The notes under the pieces are model-generated. The model saw nothing but the letters and a program-made list of their open reading frames with translations. It was not told where the DNA came from and searched no databases. Position numbers and translations under genes: made by a program. Shown piece after piece: positions 34,607 through 46,320 of a stretch of DNA of 64,000 bases (within the stretch, counting starts at the first letter, position 1; each line of letters begins with the position of its first letter). The stretch is from Eutreptiella sp. 'Long Island Sound 2002' (Eukaryota; Euglenozoa; Euglenophyceae; Eutreptiales; Eutreptiaceae), in contig OZ038381.1 of the NCBI GenBank assembly GCA_964036045.1, forward strand, positions 2,773,512-2,837,511, read 5' to 3'.

Positions 34607-35130
34607 CGCAACAAGGAAACCACGTGACGCTGAGGGTCCGAGGGATCGTCGACACAGGGGGAGCCTTGCAGCCAATTAATGTGGACGATGGCAACAAGTA
34701 TGCCGCCGAGTTGGCGGTTTTTCCTGCAGACCTCCACATCCACTGCATCGATGATTCCGAAGGTGCACGGCATATGCTCGAATCCCTTTTGCCGCGTGAG
34801 GCCAACACTGAGTACGTTCGCGTGTTTGGGGAGACCCCTTTGTCATGGAAGTCATTCTTGGATGAAGCGATCCTACTCAGCGACATCGTGATCATGGACC
34901 AGAATCTAGATTATGGCACCGTAACCATCAAGGGGACGGAGCTCGTGAAACAGCTCTTGGAGGCCAGATACAGGGGACTGATCTGCATCCGCTCAGCGAA
35001 TGATGAGGACGATGACAGGGAAGAGTACACGGCCGCTGGCGCCCATTGTGTCTTTGGGAAAGACATCACCATCAAAAAGATGGCCCGAGAAATGAAGGTG
35101 GCGTATGTGAGGCATAAGGGGCTGCACTAA
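34559..35130 (+). pseudogene. Receiver-domain fragment of the histidine kinase, unit 3
   Basis: Identical in predicted protein to the C-terminal part of the intact kinase at 24327-26330. Confidence 0.75.
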
Positions 35131-35796
35131 GGCGGTTGTTCTCCTCATGATGATAATGTCTAACAGTTGGACCAGTGCAACAAATTGGCTGCCAGCAGCT
35201 TGTCCCACTTCCATCCAGGCGGCAAGCCCGGCGCCATTTTAGGGCCTTGGTCACCAGGTCTAGAAAGCCCCCCCCCCCCCCCCCCTCGGGTGCTGTTATT
35301 GTATGCTATGCAACCGGCTGGTGCTTCTCAAGCTTCGGTCTTGACAGGCCAGCAAGTCAAAACAATGTACAATGAATGATGGCGATGACCATACGCCTGT
35401 GTCACGGTGGTATATGCGAGCTCAGTATCCGTTGCTCATGCCCCCCCCCCCCCCCTATGTGAACCTCCGCGCACAATGGACCACACCTCTTTCTTTTCTT
35501 GCAGCTCTATCCTGGCTCCTTCAGGTGGAAGCCACACAGGAACTACAGACACGCGTACAGTTAGGCCGAAGGAGTGCACCACGCTATACGCTGACTGTGT
35601 TTTCCCCACACAACACACCACGTGGCATGGCTGTTTTTCATGCCCCTGTGTACTCTATCAGGACTTAGGTATTGATCTCTTTCGGATCGATGTTTCACTG
35701 GCCGACCATTGCTCTCCCCAGCCCCCCCCCCCCCCGAGACCCATAGACCACTGCCGTACATACAGGATGAAGGTACCATTCCGGCTGGCATTCTCT

Positions 35797-36320
35797 CGTA
35801 CTATTGTTGCTTGTCATCAATGCTATACCAATGGAAAACCAAAAGAGGGGACAGCCTGGTACAGTGATGGTAGCAAGCTGGAAGTTCCCTCATTAGAAGG
35901 ACAGATGGACAAAGCTGGTGTTGCACTGTCCTGTGGGCCGCTTATTATCATTGCCTGTGTAACAGGCCCGCAGACCTCATACAGAGGCGAACTGCAGGGT
36001 GTGGCGCTTGTAACAGCGCCAAGCCTTGCTGAGCCTGGCGACACACTCACCATGGACAACCAGGCAGTCGTGCGCTGGGCACCAGACCTCCCCACCAGGA
36101 GTGTGTGGATATGGATCTACGACAACAGGTTGCTGAACATCCGGGTGCTCGACCAGTGCCCTATTCTTGGATCCCCAGCCACCGTAGCCTGTCCGAAGCC
36201 ACGAGCCCGGATGATCATGAGGCAATACTGCGCAATGATGAGGTAGACAAGTGGGCAAAAATAGCGACACGCCCCAGCGATCCAAACGGACCTCACAAGA
36301 ACAGGTTCAGGGGCATGTAA
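35797..36320 (+). pseudogene. RNase H remnant, unit 3
   Basis: Same structure and frameshift as the unit 1 remnant; one Thr to Ala change in the second frame. Confidence 0.75.
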
Positions 36321-36533
36321 GCGCTGCTGCCAGGGGCATTTGTGACCCTTTCCCCTCGCGGATCACGACCACTGATGGATGCAAGGCAGGTTACAACGGT
36401 TGATCCCCGTTGCACCTTCCCTGTTGCTGTCTGTGAGAAGGGCGCCATGCCTTGGTGACTTGCATTGGCATGGGCCTGACGAGTTGTTTGTACGGTCAGT
36501 GCTCTGCCTCTGCTGTGCGCTTGATCGCCTCAC

Positions 36534-36582
<49 letters not shown>

Positions 36583-36995
36583 AGTGCACCAATGATGGTG
36601 CATTCCTGGCTTCATTCTTTCTCTCTTTCTTCCCCTTGTTGAACTGACGATTCAACAAACCTCGGAGGGCGGTGAAAGTAGTGCAGGGACATGGAGGTGA
36701 GGGCTCCGAAACATTCCTACAGCCCAGTACTGAACCATCTTAACATCTGTGTCTGTCCTTTGCAGGCCCTCGGCTTAGCGCTCTGCGCGGCTGCCGAGGG
36801 CTGGAGACCTTCATGAACGGGTGCAGGATGTGCCTCCTCCTCTCGCCCTGTACTGCAGAAAGGCGCCTATTAGCGTTGAACATGCTTTGTCTTGTTTGAT
36901 GACCAGCTGACGAGGAATTGACATCCAAACTTGGCGTTGTGCACGTCTGTTTGTTGACAATTGTGTGTTTACTGCTCTTGACAACGGGAACTTGA

Positions 36996-37247
36996 TCACT
37001 GAGCAGTTGGTGTGGTTTCGTCAAATTCAACATCTTCAAGTATAGTCCCCAACAGTTGCTACCTCCCCGACCCATGGCAGCGCCGAATCCTTCGCGACAG
37101 CTGTATGCGCCAAACATCTGCTGACACTGCCACAAAAGTGGCCATGACTCACGGAATTGCCCCTCTAATCCAGCAGCCAGCAGCTCGTCAAATGGACCAG
37201 GTGAGCCGTCGAGCCGGAATCCGCCTCCAGAGCCGTGTTGGAGCTAG
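36996..37247 (+). pseudogene. CCHC zinc-knuckle remnant, unit 3
   Basis: Same frame and same internal TGA as unit 1. The adjacent (TG)n tract (36538-36578) is the longest of the array. Confidence 0.6.
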
Positions 37248-37508
37248 TGGCATATTCCGTCCAGTCCCCCCAGCTACTGAGCCAGGCTTTCTGGAAAGCC
37301 GGCTTCCAGGCGGGACATTAGATGAGTTGCAGTTGGGCTGTGCTGCCATGGCACGTGCCACACAGGGGGCACAGGTTGACTGTCGTTCCCCGGGGGGGGA
37401 ACAGTCAGTCAGTCAGCATCACACATCAGCTCAGCCACCGGTTCACCTTGCAATGACCTAATTCCTGTTTCCCGTGTTCCCGCCATCGGGTCAGCGCTTG
37501 AAGAACCA

Positions 37509-38645
37509 GTGTCCCCTGAACCTGATGAGGGTGATGCGGTTGATGATGCCTTGTTGGCCACGCAACGGGTACTGGCCAAGCTGAAAGTCAAACTGGCCTT
37601 TGCCACACATCTGCTGGAGGCTGCCTCTCAGGCCCCCCGCCTTTGTCATCAGATGTATAGGCCGTTGCTGCTGCCAAACCGCCCCCCTGCCAGCATGCAG
37701 CAGTCTTTTGGTTTGTCATCTGCCCAATTGCGCCTGTTCCTTTTTGCTTCCTCCCTGAATGATGATTCTCCCCTGCACTGTGCCCATACAGGAACCTGCA
37801 CCGCACAACGCGCCATGCAGCAGCAAACCCCTCTGTGGATGTTGGCCTCGTCAGAACCACCTCCCCCTGTGGCCCCGTTTCCTCCTGCATTCGTGGCCCG
37901 TTTTATACTCTGTGCACTGCGTGCGGTTAATGTATGGTACCATGCTGTAGCTCTGTTTGATCTTGTGAACGAGCCCCTGCAAGCAACTTGGCACGACATG
38001 CGGAATGTCCCTGCAGATGCCCTGCATTTCTTGGCCATCACCACGGACAGCCCTTCCTATCGTGCTCCCCCGGGTTCACACACTTGGTTTTTGCATCCTG
38101 TGTCACAAGGTCCTGCCCCTGCCAACATGACGCTCTTGACTGCTGCCGACTTTCACAGCACGCGGTGGGGACTTTATGGAACAGCACATGCAGTAAACAG
38201 TCTCTCCCCCACGCAAACACTTCGCATTCACTGTTTCTTCCGCTCACACCAGCGCGGTTTTTCAACGCTCTGGCAACCAGACGCTCACGATAATCAGTTG
38301 TTGCGACTTTACACACAGGGCGTGAAAACAGCACTCGCCTCGGGAAACCTCGGTGTCTGGGCTACCATGGTGGAAGCGCGGGTCCCCTACCTTCCCTACA
38401 CGTCCCATCCTGTCTTACAAATACTACGAGGTGCCTCGCATATCCATGACTGGTTGCTGTCCACCCCAGCGCCTGGCACATTGATTTATGCCATGGTGCA
38501 TGGTGCATGGTTGCTGCCAAAGGCCCATCCCCCCAGAGCACAATGTACCTTGTCTGCATGGCTATGGAGGACATATGGAACCTGCGTGTGCTGTGTCCCT
38601 GTAGGGATAAAAACCCAGACGCGTTGTGCCAGGGCTCCTGCATGA
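37509..38645 (+). CDS. Uncharacterised 378-aa ORF, unit 3
   Basis: Copy of the unit 1 ORF; upstream G8. Confidence 0.4.
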   Translation: MSPEPDEGDAVDDALLATQRVLAKLKVKLAFATHLLEAASQAPRLCHQMYRPLLLPNRPPASMQQSFGLSSAQLRLFLFASSLNDDSPLHCAHTGTCTAQRAMQQQTPLWMLASSEPPPPVAPFPPAFVARFILCALRAVNVWYHAVALFDLVNEPLQATWHDMRNVPADALHFLAITTDSPSYRAPPGSHTWFLHPVSQGPAPANMTLLTAADFHSTRWGLYGTAHAVNSLSPTQTLRIHCFFRSHQRGFSTLWQPDAHDNQLLRLYTQGVKTALASGNLGVWATMVEARVPYLPYTSHPVLQILRGASHIHDWLLSTPAPGTLIYAMVHGAWLLPKAHPPRAQCTLSAWLWRTYGTCVCCVPVGIKTQTRCARAPA

Positions 38646-39028
38646 CTAACCGCGTCCGCTGCATGGGTGTCACCATCTTTGTGTCACCGGAGGGAACGCT
38701 TAGCCACGCCCACCCCAATGCCCTCGATGATAAGTGGTCTTTCAAATTCGGTGTGCCCTTGCAAAGTTACTGGGCCGTGTCCATGCCTTGCACCACCAAT
38801 GTCTTCCTCTCAGCGCTCTCCAACACCCTCCCTTTTATGCGGTCCTGGGGCGCGTTCCTGTTGTCCTGTGCGGCTTGGATGCAACTTGCTGTGCTATCTG
38901 GGTACCCGCCAGTGGCAGTGCGTGCGTCTATGTCCTCAGCAATACACCGGATTTTGGCTAAAACTGAGTGGGATGTGCCGACCAGTCCTTCTTGGCTGCT
39001 GAAGTCCATGGGTTGTCGATGTCGTTGA
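38507..39028 (+). CDS. Uncharacterised 173-aa ORF truncated at the tandem junction, unit 3
   Basis: Same arrangement as in unit 2, cut by the junction at 38981. Confidence 0.35.
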   Translation: MVAAKGPSPQSTMYLVCMAMEDIWNLRVLCPCRDKNPDALCQGSCMTNRVRCMGVTIFVSPEGTLSHAHPNALDDKWSFKFGVPLQSYWAVSMPCTTNVFLSALSNTLPFMRSWGAFLLSCAAWMQLAVLSGYPPVAVRASMSSAIHRILAKTEWDVPTSPSWLLKSMGCRCR

Positions 39029-39552
39029 CGCAACAAGGAAACCACGTGACGCTGAGGGTCCGAGGGATCGTCGACACAGGGGGAGCCTTGCAGCCAATTA
39101 ATGTGGACGATGGCAACAAGTATGCCGCCGAGTTGGCGGTTTTTCCTGCAGACCTCCACATCCACTGCATCGATGATTCCGAAGGTGCACGGCATATGCT
39201 CGAATCCCTTTTGCCGCGTGAGGCCAACACTGAGTACGTTCGCGTGTTTGGGGAGACCCCTTTGTCATGGAAGTCATTCTTGGATGAAGCGATCCTACTC
39301 AGCGACATCGTGATCATGGACCAGAATCTAGATTATGGCACCGTAACCATCAAGGGGACGGAGCTCGTGAAACAGCTCTTGGAGGCCAGATACAGGGGAC
39401 TGATCTGCATCCGCTCAGCGAATGATGAGGACGATGACAGGGAAGAGTACACGGCCGCTGGCGCCCATTGTGTCTTTGGGAAAGACATCACCATCAAAAA
39501 GATGGCCCGAGAAATGAAGGTGGCGTATGTGAGGCATAAGGGGCTGCACTAA
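38981..39552 (+). pseudogene. Receiver-domain fragment of the histidine kinase, unit 4
   Basis: Predicted protein identical to the kinase C-terminus; no kinase-derived start codon. Confidence 0.75.
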
Positions 39553-40213
39553 GGCGGTTGTTCTCCTCATGATGATAATGTCTAACAGTTGGACCAGTGC
39601 AACAAATTGGCTGCCAGCAGCTTGTCCCACTTCCATCCAGGCGGCAAGCCCGGCGCCATTTTAGGGCCTTGGTCACCAGGTCTAGAAAGCCCCCCCCCCC
39701 CCCCCCTCGGGTGCTGTTATTGTATGCTATGCAACCGGCTGGTGCTTCTCAAGCTTCGGTCTTGACAGGCCAGCAAGTCAAAACAATGTACAATGAATGA
39801 TGGCGATGACCATACGCCTGTGTCACGGTGGTATATGCGAGCTCAGTATCCGTTGCTCATGCCCCCCCCCCCTATGTGAACCTCCGCGCACAATGGACCA
39901 CACCTCTTTCTTTTCTTGCAGCTCTATCCTGGCTCCTTCAGGTGGAAGCCACACAGGAACTACAGACACGCGTACAGTTAGGCCGAAGGAGTGCACCACG
40001 CTATACGCTGACTGTGTTTTCCCCACACAACACACCACGTGGCATGGCTGTTTTTCATGCCCCTGTGTACTCTATCAGGACTTAGGTATTGATCTCTTTC
40101 GGATCGATGTTTCACTGGCCGACCATTGCTCTCCCCAGCCCCCCCCCCCCCCGAGACCCATAGACCACTGCCGTACATACAGGATGAAGGTACCATTCCG
40201 GCTGGCATTCTCT

Positions 40214-40737
40214 CCTACTATTGTTGCTTGTCATCAATGCTATACCAATGGAAAACCAAAAGAGGGGACAGCCTGGTACAGTGATGGTAGCAAGCTGGAA
40301 GTTCCCTCATTAGAAGGACAGATGGACAAAGCTGGTGTTGCACTGTCCTGTGGGCCGCTTATTATCATTGCCTGTGTAACAGGCCCGCAGACCTCATACA
40401 GAGGCGAACTGCAGGGTGTGGCGCTTGTAACAGCGCCAAGCCTTGCTGAGCCTGGCGACACACTCACCATGGACAACCAGGCAGTCGTGCGCTGGGCACC
40501 AGACCTCCCCACCAGGAGTGTGTGGATATGGATCTACGACAACAGGTTACTGAACATCCGGGTGCTCGACCAGTGCCCTATTCTTGGATCCCCAGCCACC
40601 GTAGCCTGTCCGAAGCCACGAGCCCGGATGATCATGAGGCAATACTGCGCAATGATGAGGTAGACAAGTGGGCAAAAATAGCGACACGCCCCAGCGATCC
40701 AAACGGACCTCACAAGAACAGGTTCAGGGGCATGTAA
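40214..40737 (+). pseudogene. RNase H remnant, unit 4
   Basis: Same structure and frameshift as in the other units. Confidence 0.75.
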
Positions 40738-40950
40738 GCGCTGCTGCCAGGGGCATTTGTGACCCTTTCCCCTCGCGGATCACGACCACTGATGGATGCA
40801 AGGCAGGTTACAACGGTTGATCCCCGTTGCACCTTCCCTGTCGCTGTCTGTGAGAAGGGTGCCATGCCTTGGTGACTTGCATTGGCATGGGCCTGACGAG
40901 TTGTTTGTACGGTCAGTGCTCTGCCTCCGCTGTGCGCTTGATCGCCTCAC

Positions 40951-40989
<39 letters not shown>

Positions 40990-41402
40990 AGTGCACCAAT
41001 GATGGTGCATTCCTGGCTTCATTCTTTCTCTCTTTCTTCCTCTTGTTGAACTGACGATTCAACAAACCTCGGAGGGCGGTGAAAGTAGTGCAGGGACATG
41101 GAGGTGAGGGCTCCGAAACATTCCTACAGCCCAGTACTGAACCATCTTAACATCTGTGTCTGTCCTTTGCAGGCCCTCGGCTTAGCGCTCTGCGCGGCTG
41201 CCGAGGGCTGGAGACCTTCATGAACGGGTGCAGGATGTGCCTCCTCCTCTCGCCCTGTACTGCAGAAAGGCGCCTATTAGCGTTGAACATGCTTTGTCTT
41301 GTTTGATGACCAGCTGACGAGGAATTGACATCCAAACTTGGCGTTGTGCACGTCTGTTTGTTGACAATTGTGTGTTTACTGCTCTTGACAACGGGAACTT
41401 GA

Positions 41403-41654
41403 TCACTGAGCAGTTGGTGTGGTTTCGTCAAATTCAACATCTTCAAGTATAGTCCCCAACAGTTGCTACCTCCCCGACCCATGGCAGCGCCGAATCCTTC
41501 GCGACAGCTGTATGCGCCAAACATCTGCTGACACTGCCACAAAAGTGGCCATGACTCACGGAATTGCCCCTCTAATCCAGCAGCCAGCAGCTCGTCAAAT
41601 GGACCAGGTGAGCCGTCGAGCCGGAATCCGCCTCCAGAGCCGTGTTGGAGCTAG
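41403..41654 (+). pseudogene. CCHC zinc-knuckle remnant, unit 4
   Basis: Same internal TGA. It overlaps, in another frame, the start of the 544-codon ORF of this unit. Confidence 0.6.
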
Positions 41655-43053
41655 TGGCATATTCCGTCCAGTCCCCCCAGCTACTGAGCCAGGCTTTCTG
41701 GAAAGCCGGCTTCCAGGCGGGACATTAGATGAGTTGCAGTTGGGCTGTGCTGCCATGGCACGTGCCACACAGGGGGCACAGGTTGACTGTCGTTCCCCGG
41801 GGGGGGGAACAGTCAGTCAGTCAGCATCACACATCAGCTCAGCCACCGGTTCACCTTGCAATGACCTAATTCCTGTTTCCCGTGTTCCCGCCATCGGGTC
41901 AGCGCTTGAAGAACCAGTGTCCCCTGAACCTGATGAGGGTGATGCGGTTGATGATGCCTTGTTGGCCACGCAACGGGTACTGGCCAAGCTGAAAGTCAAA
42001 CTGGCCTTTGCCACACATCTGCTGGAGGCTGCCTCTCAGGCCCCCCGCCTTTGTCATCAGATGTATAGGCCGTTGCTGCTGCCAAACCGCCCCCCTGCCA
42101 GCATGCAGCAGTCTTTTGGTTTGTCATCTGCCCAATTGCGCCTGTTCCTTTTTGCTTCCTCCCTGAATGATGATTCTCCCCTGCACTGTGCCCATACAGG
42201 AACCTGCACCGCACAACGCGCCATGCAGCAGCAAACCCCTCTGTGGATGTTGGCCTCGTCAGAACCACCTCCCCCTGTGGCCCCGTTTCCTCCTGCATTC
42301 GTGGCCCGTTTTATACTCTGTGCACTGCGTGCGGTTAATGTATGGTACCATGCTGTAGCTCTGTTTGATCTTGTGAACGAGCCCCTGCAAGCAACTTGGC
42401 ACGACATGCGGAATGTCCCTGCAGATGCCCTGCATTTCTTGGCCATCACCACGGACAGCCCTTCCTATCGTGCTCCCCCGGGTTCACACACTTGGTTTTT
42501 GCATCCTGTGTCACAAGGTCCTGCCCCTGCCAACATGACGCTCTTGACTGCTGCCGACTTTCACAGCATGCGGTGGGGACTTTATGGAACAGCACATGCA
42601 GTAAACAGTCTCTCCCCCACGCAAACACTTCGCATTCACTGTTTCTTCCGCTCACACCAGCGCGGTTTTTCAACGCTCTGGCAACCAGACGCTCACGATA
42701 ATCAGTTGTTGCGACTTTACACACAGGGCGTGAAAACAGCACTCGCCTCGGGAAACCTCGGTGTCTGGGCTACCATGGTGGAAGCGCGGGTCCCCTACCT
42801 TCCCTACACGTCCCATCCTGTCTTACAAATACTACGAGGTGCCTCACATATCCATGACTGGTTGCTGTCCACCCCGCCGCCTGGCACATTGATTTATGCC
42901 ATGGTGCATGGTGCATGGTTGCTGCCAAAGGCCCATCCCCCCAGAGCACAATGTACCCTGTCTGCATGGCTATGGAGGACATATGGAACCTGCGTGTGCT
43001 GTGTCCCTGTAGGGATAAAAACCCAGACGCGTTGTGCCAGGGCTCCTGCATGA
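41419..43053 (+). CDS. Uncharacterised 544-aa ORF (fused form), unit 4
   Basis: The only unit in which the 149-codon and 378-codon ORFs are one frame, because the CCCC-G(n) tract at about 41797-41809 has nine G instead of eight. The N-terminal part is Ser/Thr/Arg-rich and overlaps the CCHC frame; because it starts at GTG, the first ATG lies further in. Whether the fused or the split form is ancestral cannot be decided here. Confidence 0.35.
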   Translation: MVSSNSTSSSIVPNSCYLPDPWQRRILRDSCMRQTSADTATKVAMTHGIAPLIQQPAARQMDQVSRRAGIRLQSRVGASGIFRPVPPATEPGFLESRLPGGTLDELQLGCAAMARATQGAQVDCRSPGGGTVSQSASHISSATGSPCNDLIPVSRVPAIGSALEEPVSPEPDEGDAVDDALLATQRVLAKLKVKLAFATHLLEAASQAPRLCHQMYRPLLLPNRPPASMQQSFGLSSAQLRLFLFASSLNDDSPLHCAHTGTCTAQRAMQQQTPLWMLASSEPPPPVAPFPPAFVARFILCALRAVNVWYHAVALFDLVNEPLQATWHDMRNVPADALHFLAITTDSPSYRAPPGSHTWFLHPVSQGPAPANMTLLTAADFHSMRWGLYGTAHAVNSLSPTQTLRIHCFFRSHQRGFSTLWQPDAHDNQLLRLYTQGVKTALASGNLGVWATMVEARVPYLPYTSHPVLQILRGASHIHDWLLSTPPPGTLIYAMVHGAWLLPKAHPPRAQCTLSAWLWRTYGTCVCCVPVGIKTQTRCARAPA

Positions 43054-43436
43054 CTAACCGCGTCCGCTGCATGGGTGTCACCATCTTTGTGTCACCGGAG
43101 GGAACGCTTAGCCACGCCCACCCCAATGCCCTCGATGATAAGTGGTCTTTCAAATTCGGTGTGCCCTTGCAAAGTTACTGGGCCGTGTCCATGCCTTGCA
43201 CCACCAATGTCTTCCTCTCAGCGCTCTCCAACACCCTCCCTTTTATGCGGTCCTGGGGCGCGTTCCTGTTGTCCTGTGCGGCTTGGATGCAACTTGCTGT
43301 GCTATCTGGGTACCCGCCAGTGGCAGTGCGTGCGTCTATGTCCTCAGCAATACACCGGATTTTGGCTAAAACTGAGTGGGATGTGCCGACCAGTCCTTCT
43401 TGGCTGCTGAAGTCCATGGGTTGTCGATGTCGTTGA
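42915..43436 (+). CDS. Uncharacterised 173-aa ORF truncated at the tandem junction, unit 4
   Basis: Same arrangement as in unit 2, cut by the junction at 43389. Confidence 0.35.
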   Translation: MVAAKGPSPQSTMYPVCMAMEDIWNLRVLCPCRDKNPDALCQGSCMTNRVRCMGVTIFVSPEGTLSHAHPNALDDKWSFKFGVPLQSYWAVSMPCTTNVFLSALSNTLPFMRSWGAFLLSCAAWMQLAVLSGYPPVAVRASMSSAIHRILAKTEWDVPTSPSWLLKSMGCRCR

Positions 43437-43960
43437 CGCAACAAGGAAACCACGTGACGCTGAGGGTCCGAGGGATCGTCGACACAGGGGGAGCCTTGCA
43501 GCCAATTAATGTGGACGATGGCAACAAGTATGCCGCCGAGTTGGCGGTTTTTCCTGCAGACCTCCACATCCACTGCATCGATGATTCCGAAGGTGCACGG
43601 CATATGCTCGAATCCCTTTTGCCGCGTGAGGCCAACACTGAGTACGTTCGCGTGTTTGGGGAGACCCCTTTGTCATGGAAGTCATTCTTGGATGAAGCGA
43701 TCCTACTCAGCGACATCGTGATCATGGACCAGAATCTAGATTATGGCACCGTAACCATCAAGGGGACGGAGCTCGTGAAACAGTTCTTGGAGGCCAGATA
43801 CAGGGGACTGATCTGCATCCGCTCAGCGAATGATGAGGACGATGACAGGGAAGAGTACACGGCCGCTGGCGCCCATTGTGTCTTTGGGAAAGACATCACC
43901 ATCAAAAAGATGGCCCGAGAAATGAAGGTGGCGTATGTGAGGCATAAGGGGCTGCACTAA
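43389..43960 (+). pseudogene. Receiver-domain fragment of the histidine kinase, unit 5
   Basis: As in the other units; it shares the Leu to Phe change (QFLEARY) with unit 2, suggesting exchange or common descent of these two units. Confidence 0.75.
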
Positions 43961-44618
43961 GGCGGTTGTTCTCCTCATGATGATAATGTCTAACAGTTGG
44001 ACCAGTGCAACAAATTGGCTGCCAGCAGCTTGTCCCACTTCCATCCAGGCGGCAAGCCCGGCGCCATTTTAGGGCCTTGGTCACCAGGTCTAGAAAGCCC
44101 CCCCCCCCCCCCTCGGGTGCTGTTATTGTATGCTATGCAACCGGCTGGTGCTTCTCAGGCTTCGGTCTTGACAGGCCAGCAAGTCAAAACAATGTACAAT
44201 GAATGATGGCGATGACCATACGCCTGTGTCACGGTGGTATATGCGAGCTCAGTATCCGTTGCTCATGCCCCCCCCCCCCTATGTGAACCTCCGCGCACAA
44301 TGGACCACACCTCTTTCTTTTCTTGCAGCTCTATCCTGGCTCCTTCAGGTGGAAGCCACACAGGAACTACAGACACGCGTACAGTTAGGCCGAAGGAGTG
44401 CACCACGCTATACGCTGACTGTGTTTTCCCCACACAACACACCACGTGGCATGGCTGTTTTTCATGCCCCTGTGTACTCTATCAGGACTTAGGTATTGAT
44501 CTCTTTCGGATCGATGTTTCACTGGCCGACCATTGCTCTCCCCAGCCCCCCCCCCCCGAGACCCATAGACCACTGCCGTACATACAGGATGAAGGTACCA
44601 TTCCGGCTGGCATTCTCT

Positions 44619-45142
44619 CCTACTATTGTTGCTTGTCATCAATGCTATACCAATGGAAAACCAAAAGAGGGGACAGCCTGGTACAGTGATGGTAGCAAGC
44701 TGGAAGTTCCCTCATTAGAAGGACAGATGGACAAAGCTGGTGTTGCACTGTCCTGTGGGCCGCTTATTATCATTGCCTGTGTAACAGGCCCGCAGACCTC
44801 ATACAGAGGCGAACTGCAGGGTGTGGCGCTTGTAACAGCGCCAAGCCTTGCTGAGCCTGGCGACACACTCACCATGGACAACCAGGCAGTCGTGCGCTGG
44901 GCACCAGACCTCCCCACCAGGAGTGTGTGGATATGGATCTACGACAACAGGTTACTGAACATCCGGGTGCTCGACCAGTGCCCTATTCTTGGATCCCCAG
45001 CCACCGTAGCCTGTCCGAAGCCACGAGCCCGGATGATCATGAGGCAATACTGCGCAATGATGAGGTAGACAAGTGGGCAAAAATAGCGACACGCCCCAGC
45101 GATCCAAACGGACCTCACAAGAACAGGTTCAGGGGCATGTAA
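44619..45142 (+). pseudogene. RNase H remnant, unit 5
   Basis: Same structure and frameshift as in the other units. Confidence 0.75.
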
Positions 45143-45355
45143 GCGCTGCTGCCAGGGGCATTTGTGACCCTTTCCCCTCGCGGATCACGACCACTGATGG
45201 ATGCAAGGCAGGTTACAACGGTTGATCCCCGTTGCACCTTCCCTGTCGCTGTCTGTGAGAAGGGCGCCATGCCTTGGTGACTTGCATTGGCATGGGCCTG
45301 ACGAGTTGTTTGTACGGTCAGTGCTCTGCCTCCGCTGTGCGCTTGATCGCCTCAC

Positions 45356-45394
<39 letters not shown>

Positions 45395-45807
45395 AGTGCA
45401 CCAATGATGGTGCATTCCTGGCTTCATTCTTTCTCTCTTTCTTCCCCTTGTTGAACTGACGATTCAACAAACCTCGGAGGGCGGTGAAAGTAGTGCAGGG
45501 ACATGGAGGTGAGGGCTCCGAAACATTCCTACAGCCCAGTACTGAACCATCTTAACATCTGTGTCTGTCCTTTGCAGGCCCTCGGCTTAGCGCTCTGCGC
45601 GGCTGCCGAGGGCTGGAGACCTTCATGAACGGGTGCAGGATGTGCCTCCTCCTCTCGCCCTGTACTGCAGAAAGGCGCCTATTAGCGTTGAACATGCTTT
45701 GTCTTGTTTGATGACCAGCTGACGAGGAATTGACATCCAAACTTGGCGTTGTGCACGTCTGTTTGTTGACAATTGTGTGTTTACTGCTCTTGACAACGGG
45801 AACTTGA

Positions 45808-46059
45808 TCACTGAGCAGTTGGTGTGGTTTCGTCAAATTCAACATCTTCAAGTATAGTCCCCAACAGTTGCTACCTCCCCGACCCATGGCAGCGCCGAAT
45901 GCTTCGCGACAGCTGTATGCGCCAAACATCTGCTGACACTGCCACAAAAGTGGCCATGACTCACGGAATTGCCCCTCTAATCCAGCAGCCAGCAGCTCGT
46001 CAAATGGACCAGGTGAGCCGTCGAGCCGGAATCCGCCTCCAGAGCCGTGTTGGAGCTAG
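45808..46059 (+). pseudogene. CCHC zinc-knuckle remnant, unit 5
   Basis: Same internal TGA. Shares a C-to-G change upstream (AATGCTTCGC) with the dispersed copy at 54924-55175, so unit 5 is closest to that copy here. Confidence 0.6.
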
Positions 46060-46320
46060 TGGCATATTCCGTCCAGTCCCCCCAGCTACTGAGCCAGGCT
46101 TTCTGGAAAGCCGGCTTCCAGGCGGGACATTAGATGAGTTGCAGTTGGGCTGTGCTGCCATGGCACGTGCCACACAGGGGGCACAGGTTGACTGTCGTTC
46201 CCCGGGGGGGGAACAGTCAGTCAGTCAGCATCACACATCAGCTCAGCCACCGGTTCACCTTGCAATGACCTAATTCCTGTTTCCCGTGTTCCCGCCATCG
46301 GGTCAGCGCTTGAAGAACCA

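Noticed and set aside
41419-43053. 544-codon ORF as a separate functional gene
   Set aside because: It differs from the split ORFs of the other four units mainly by one G in a homopolymer, and its N-terminal part overlaps the CCHC frame.
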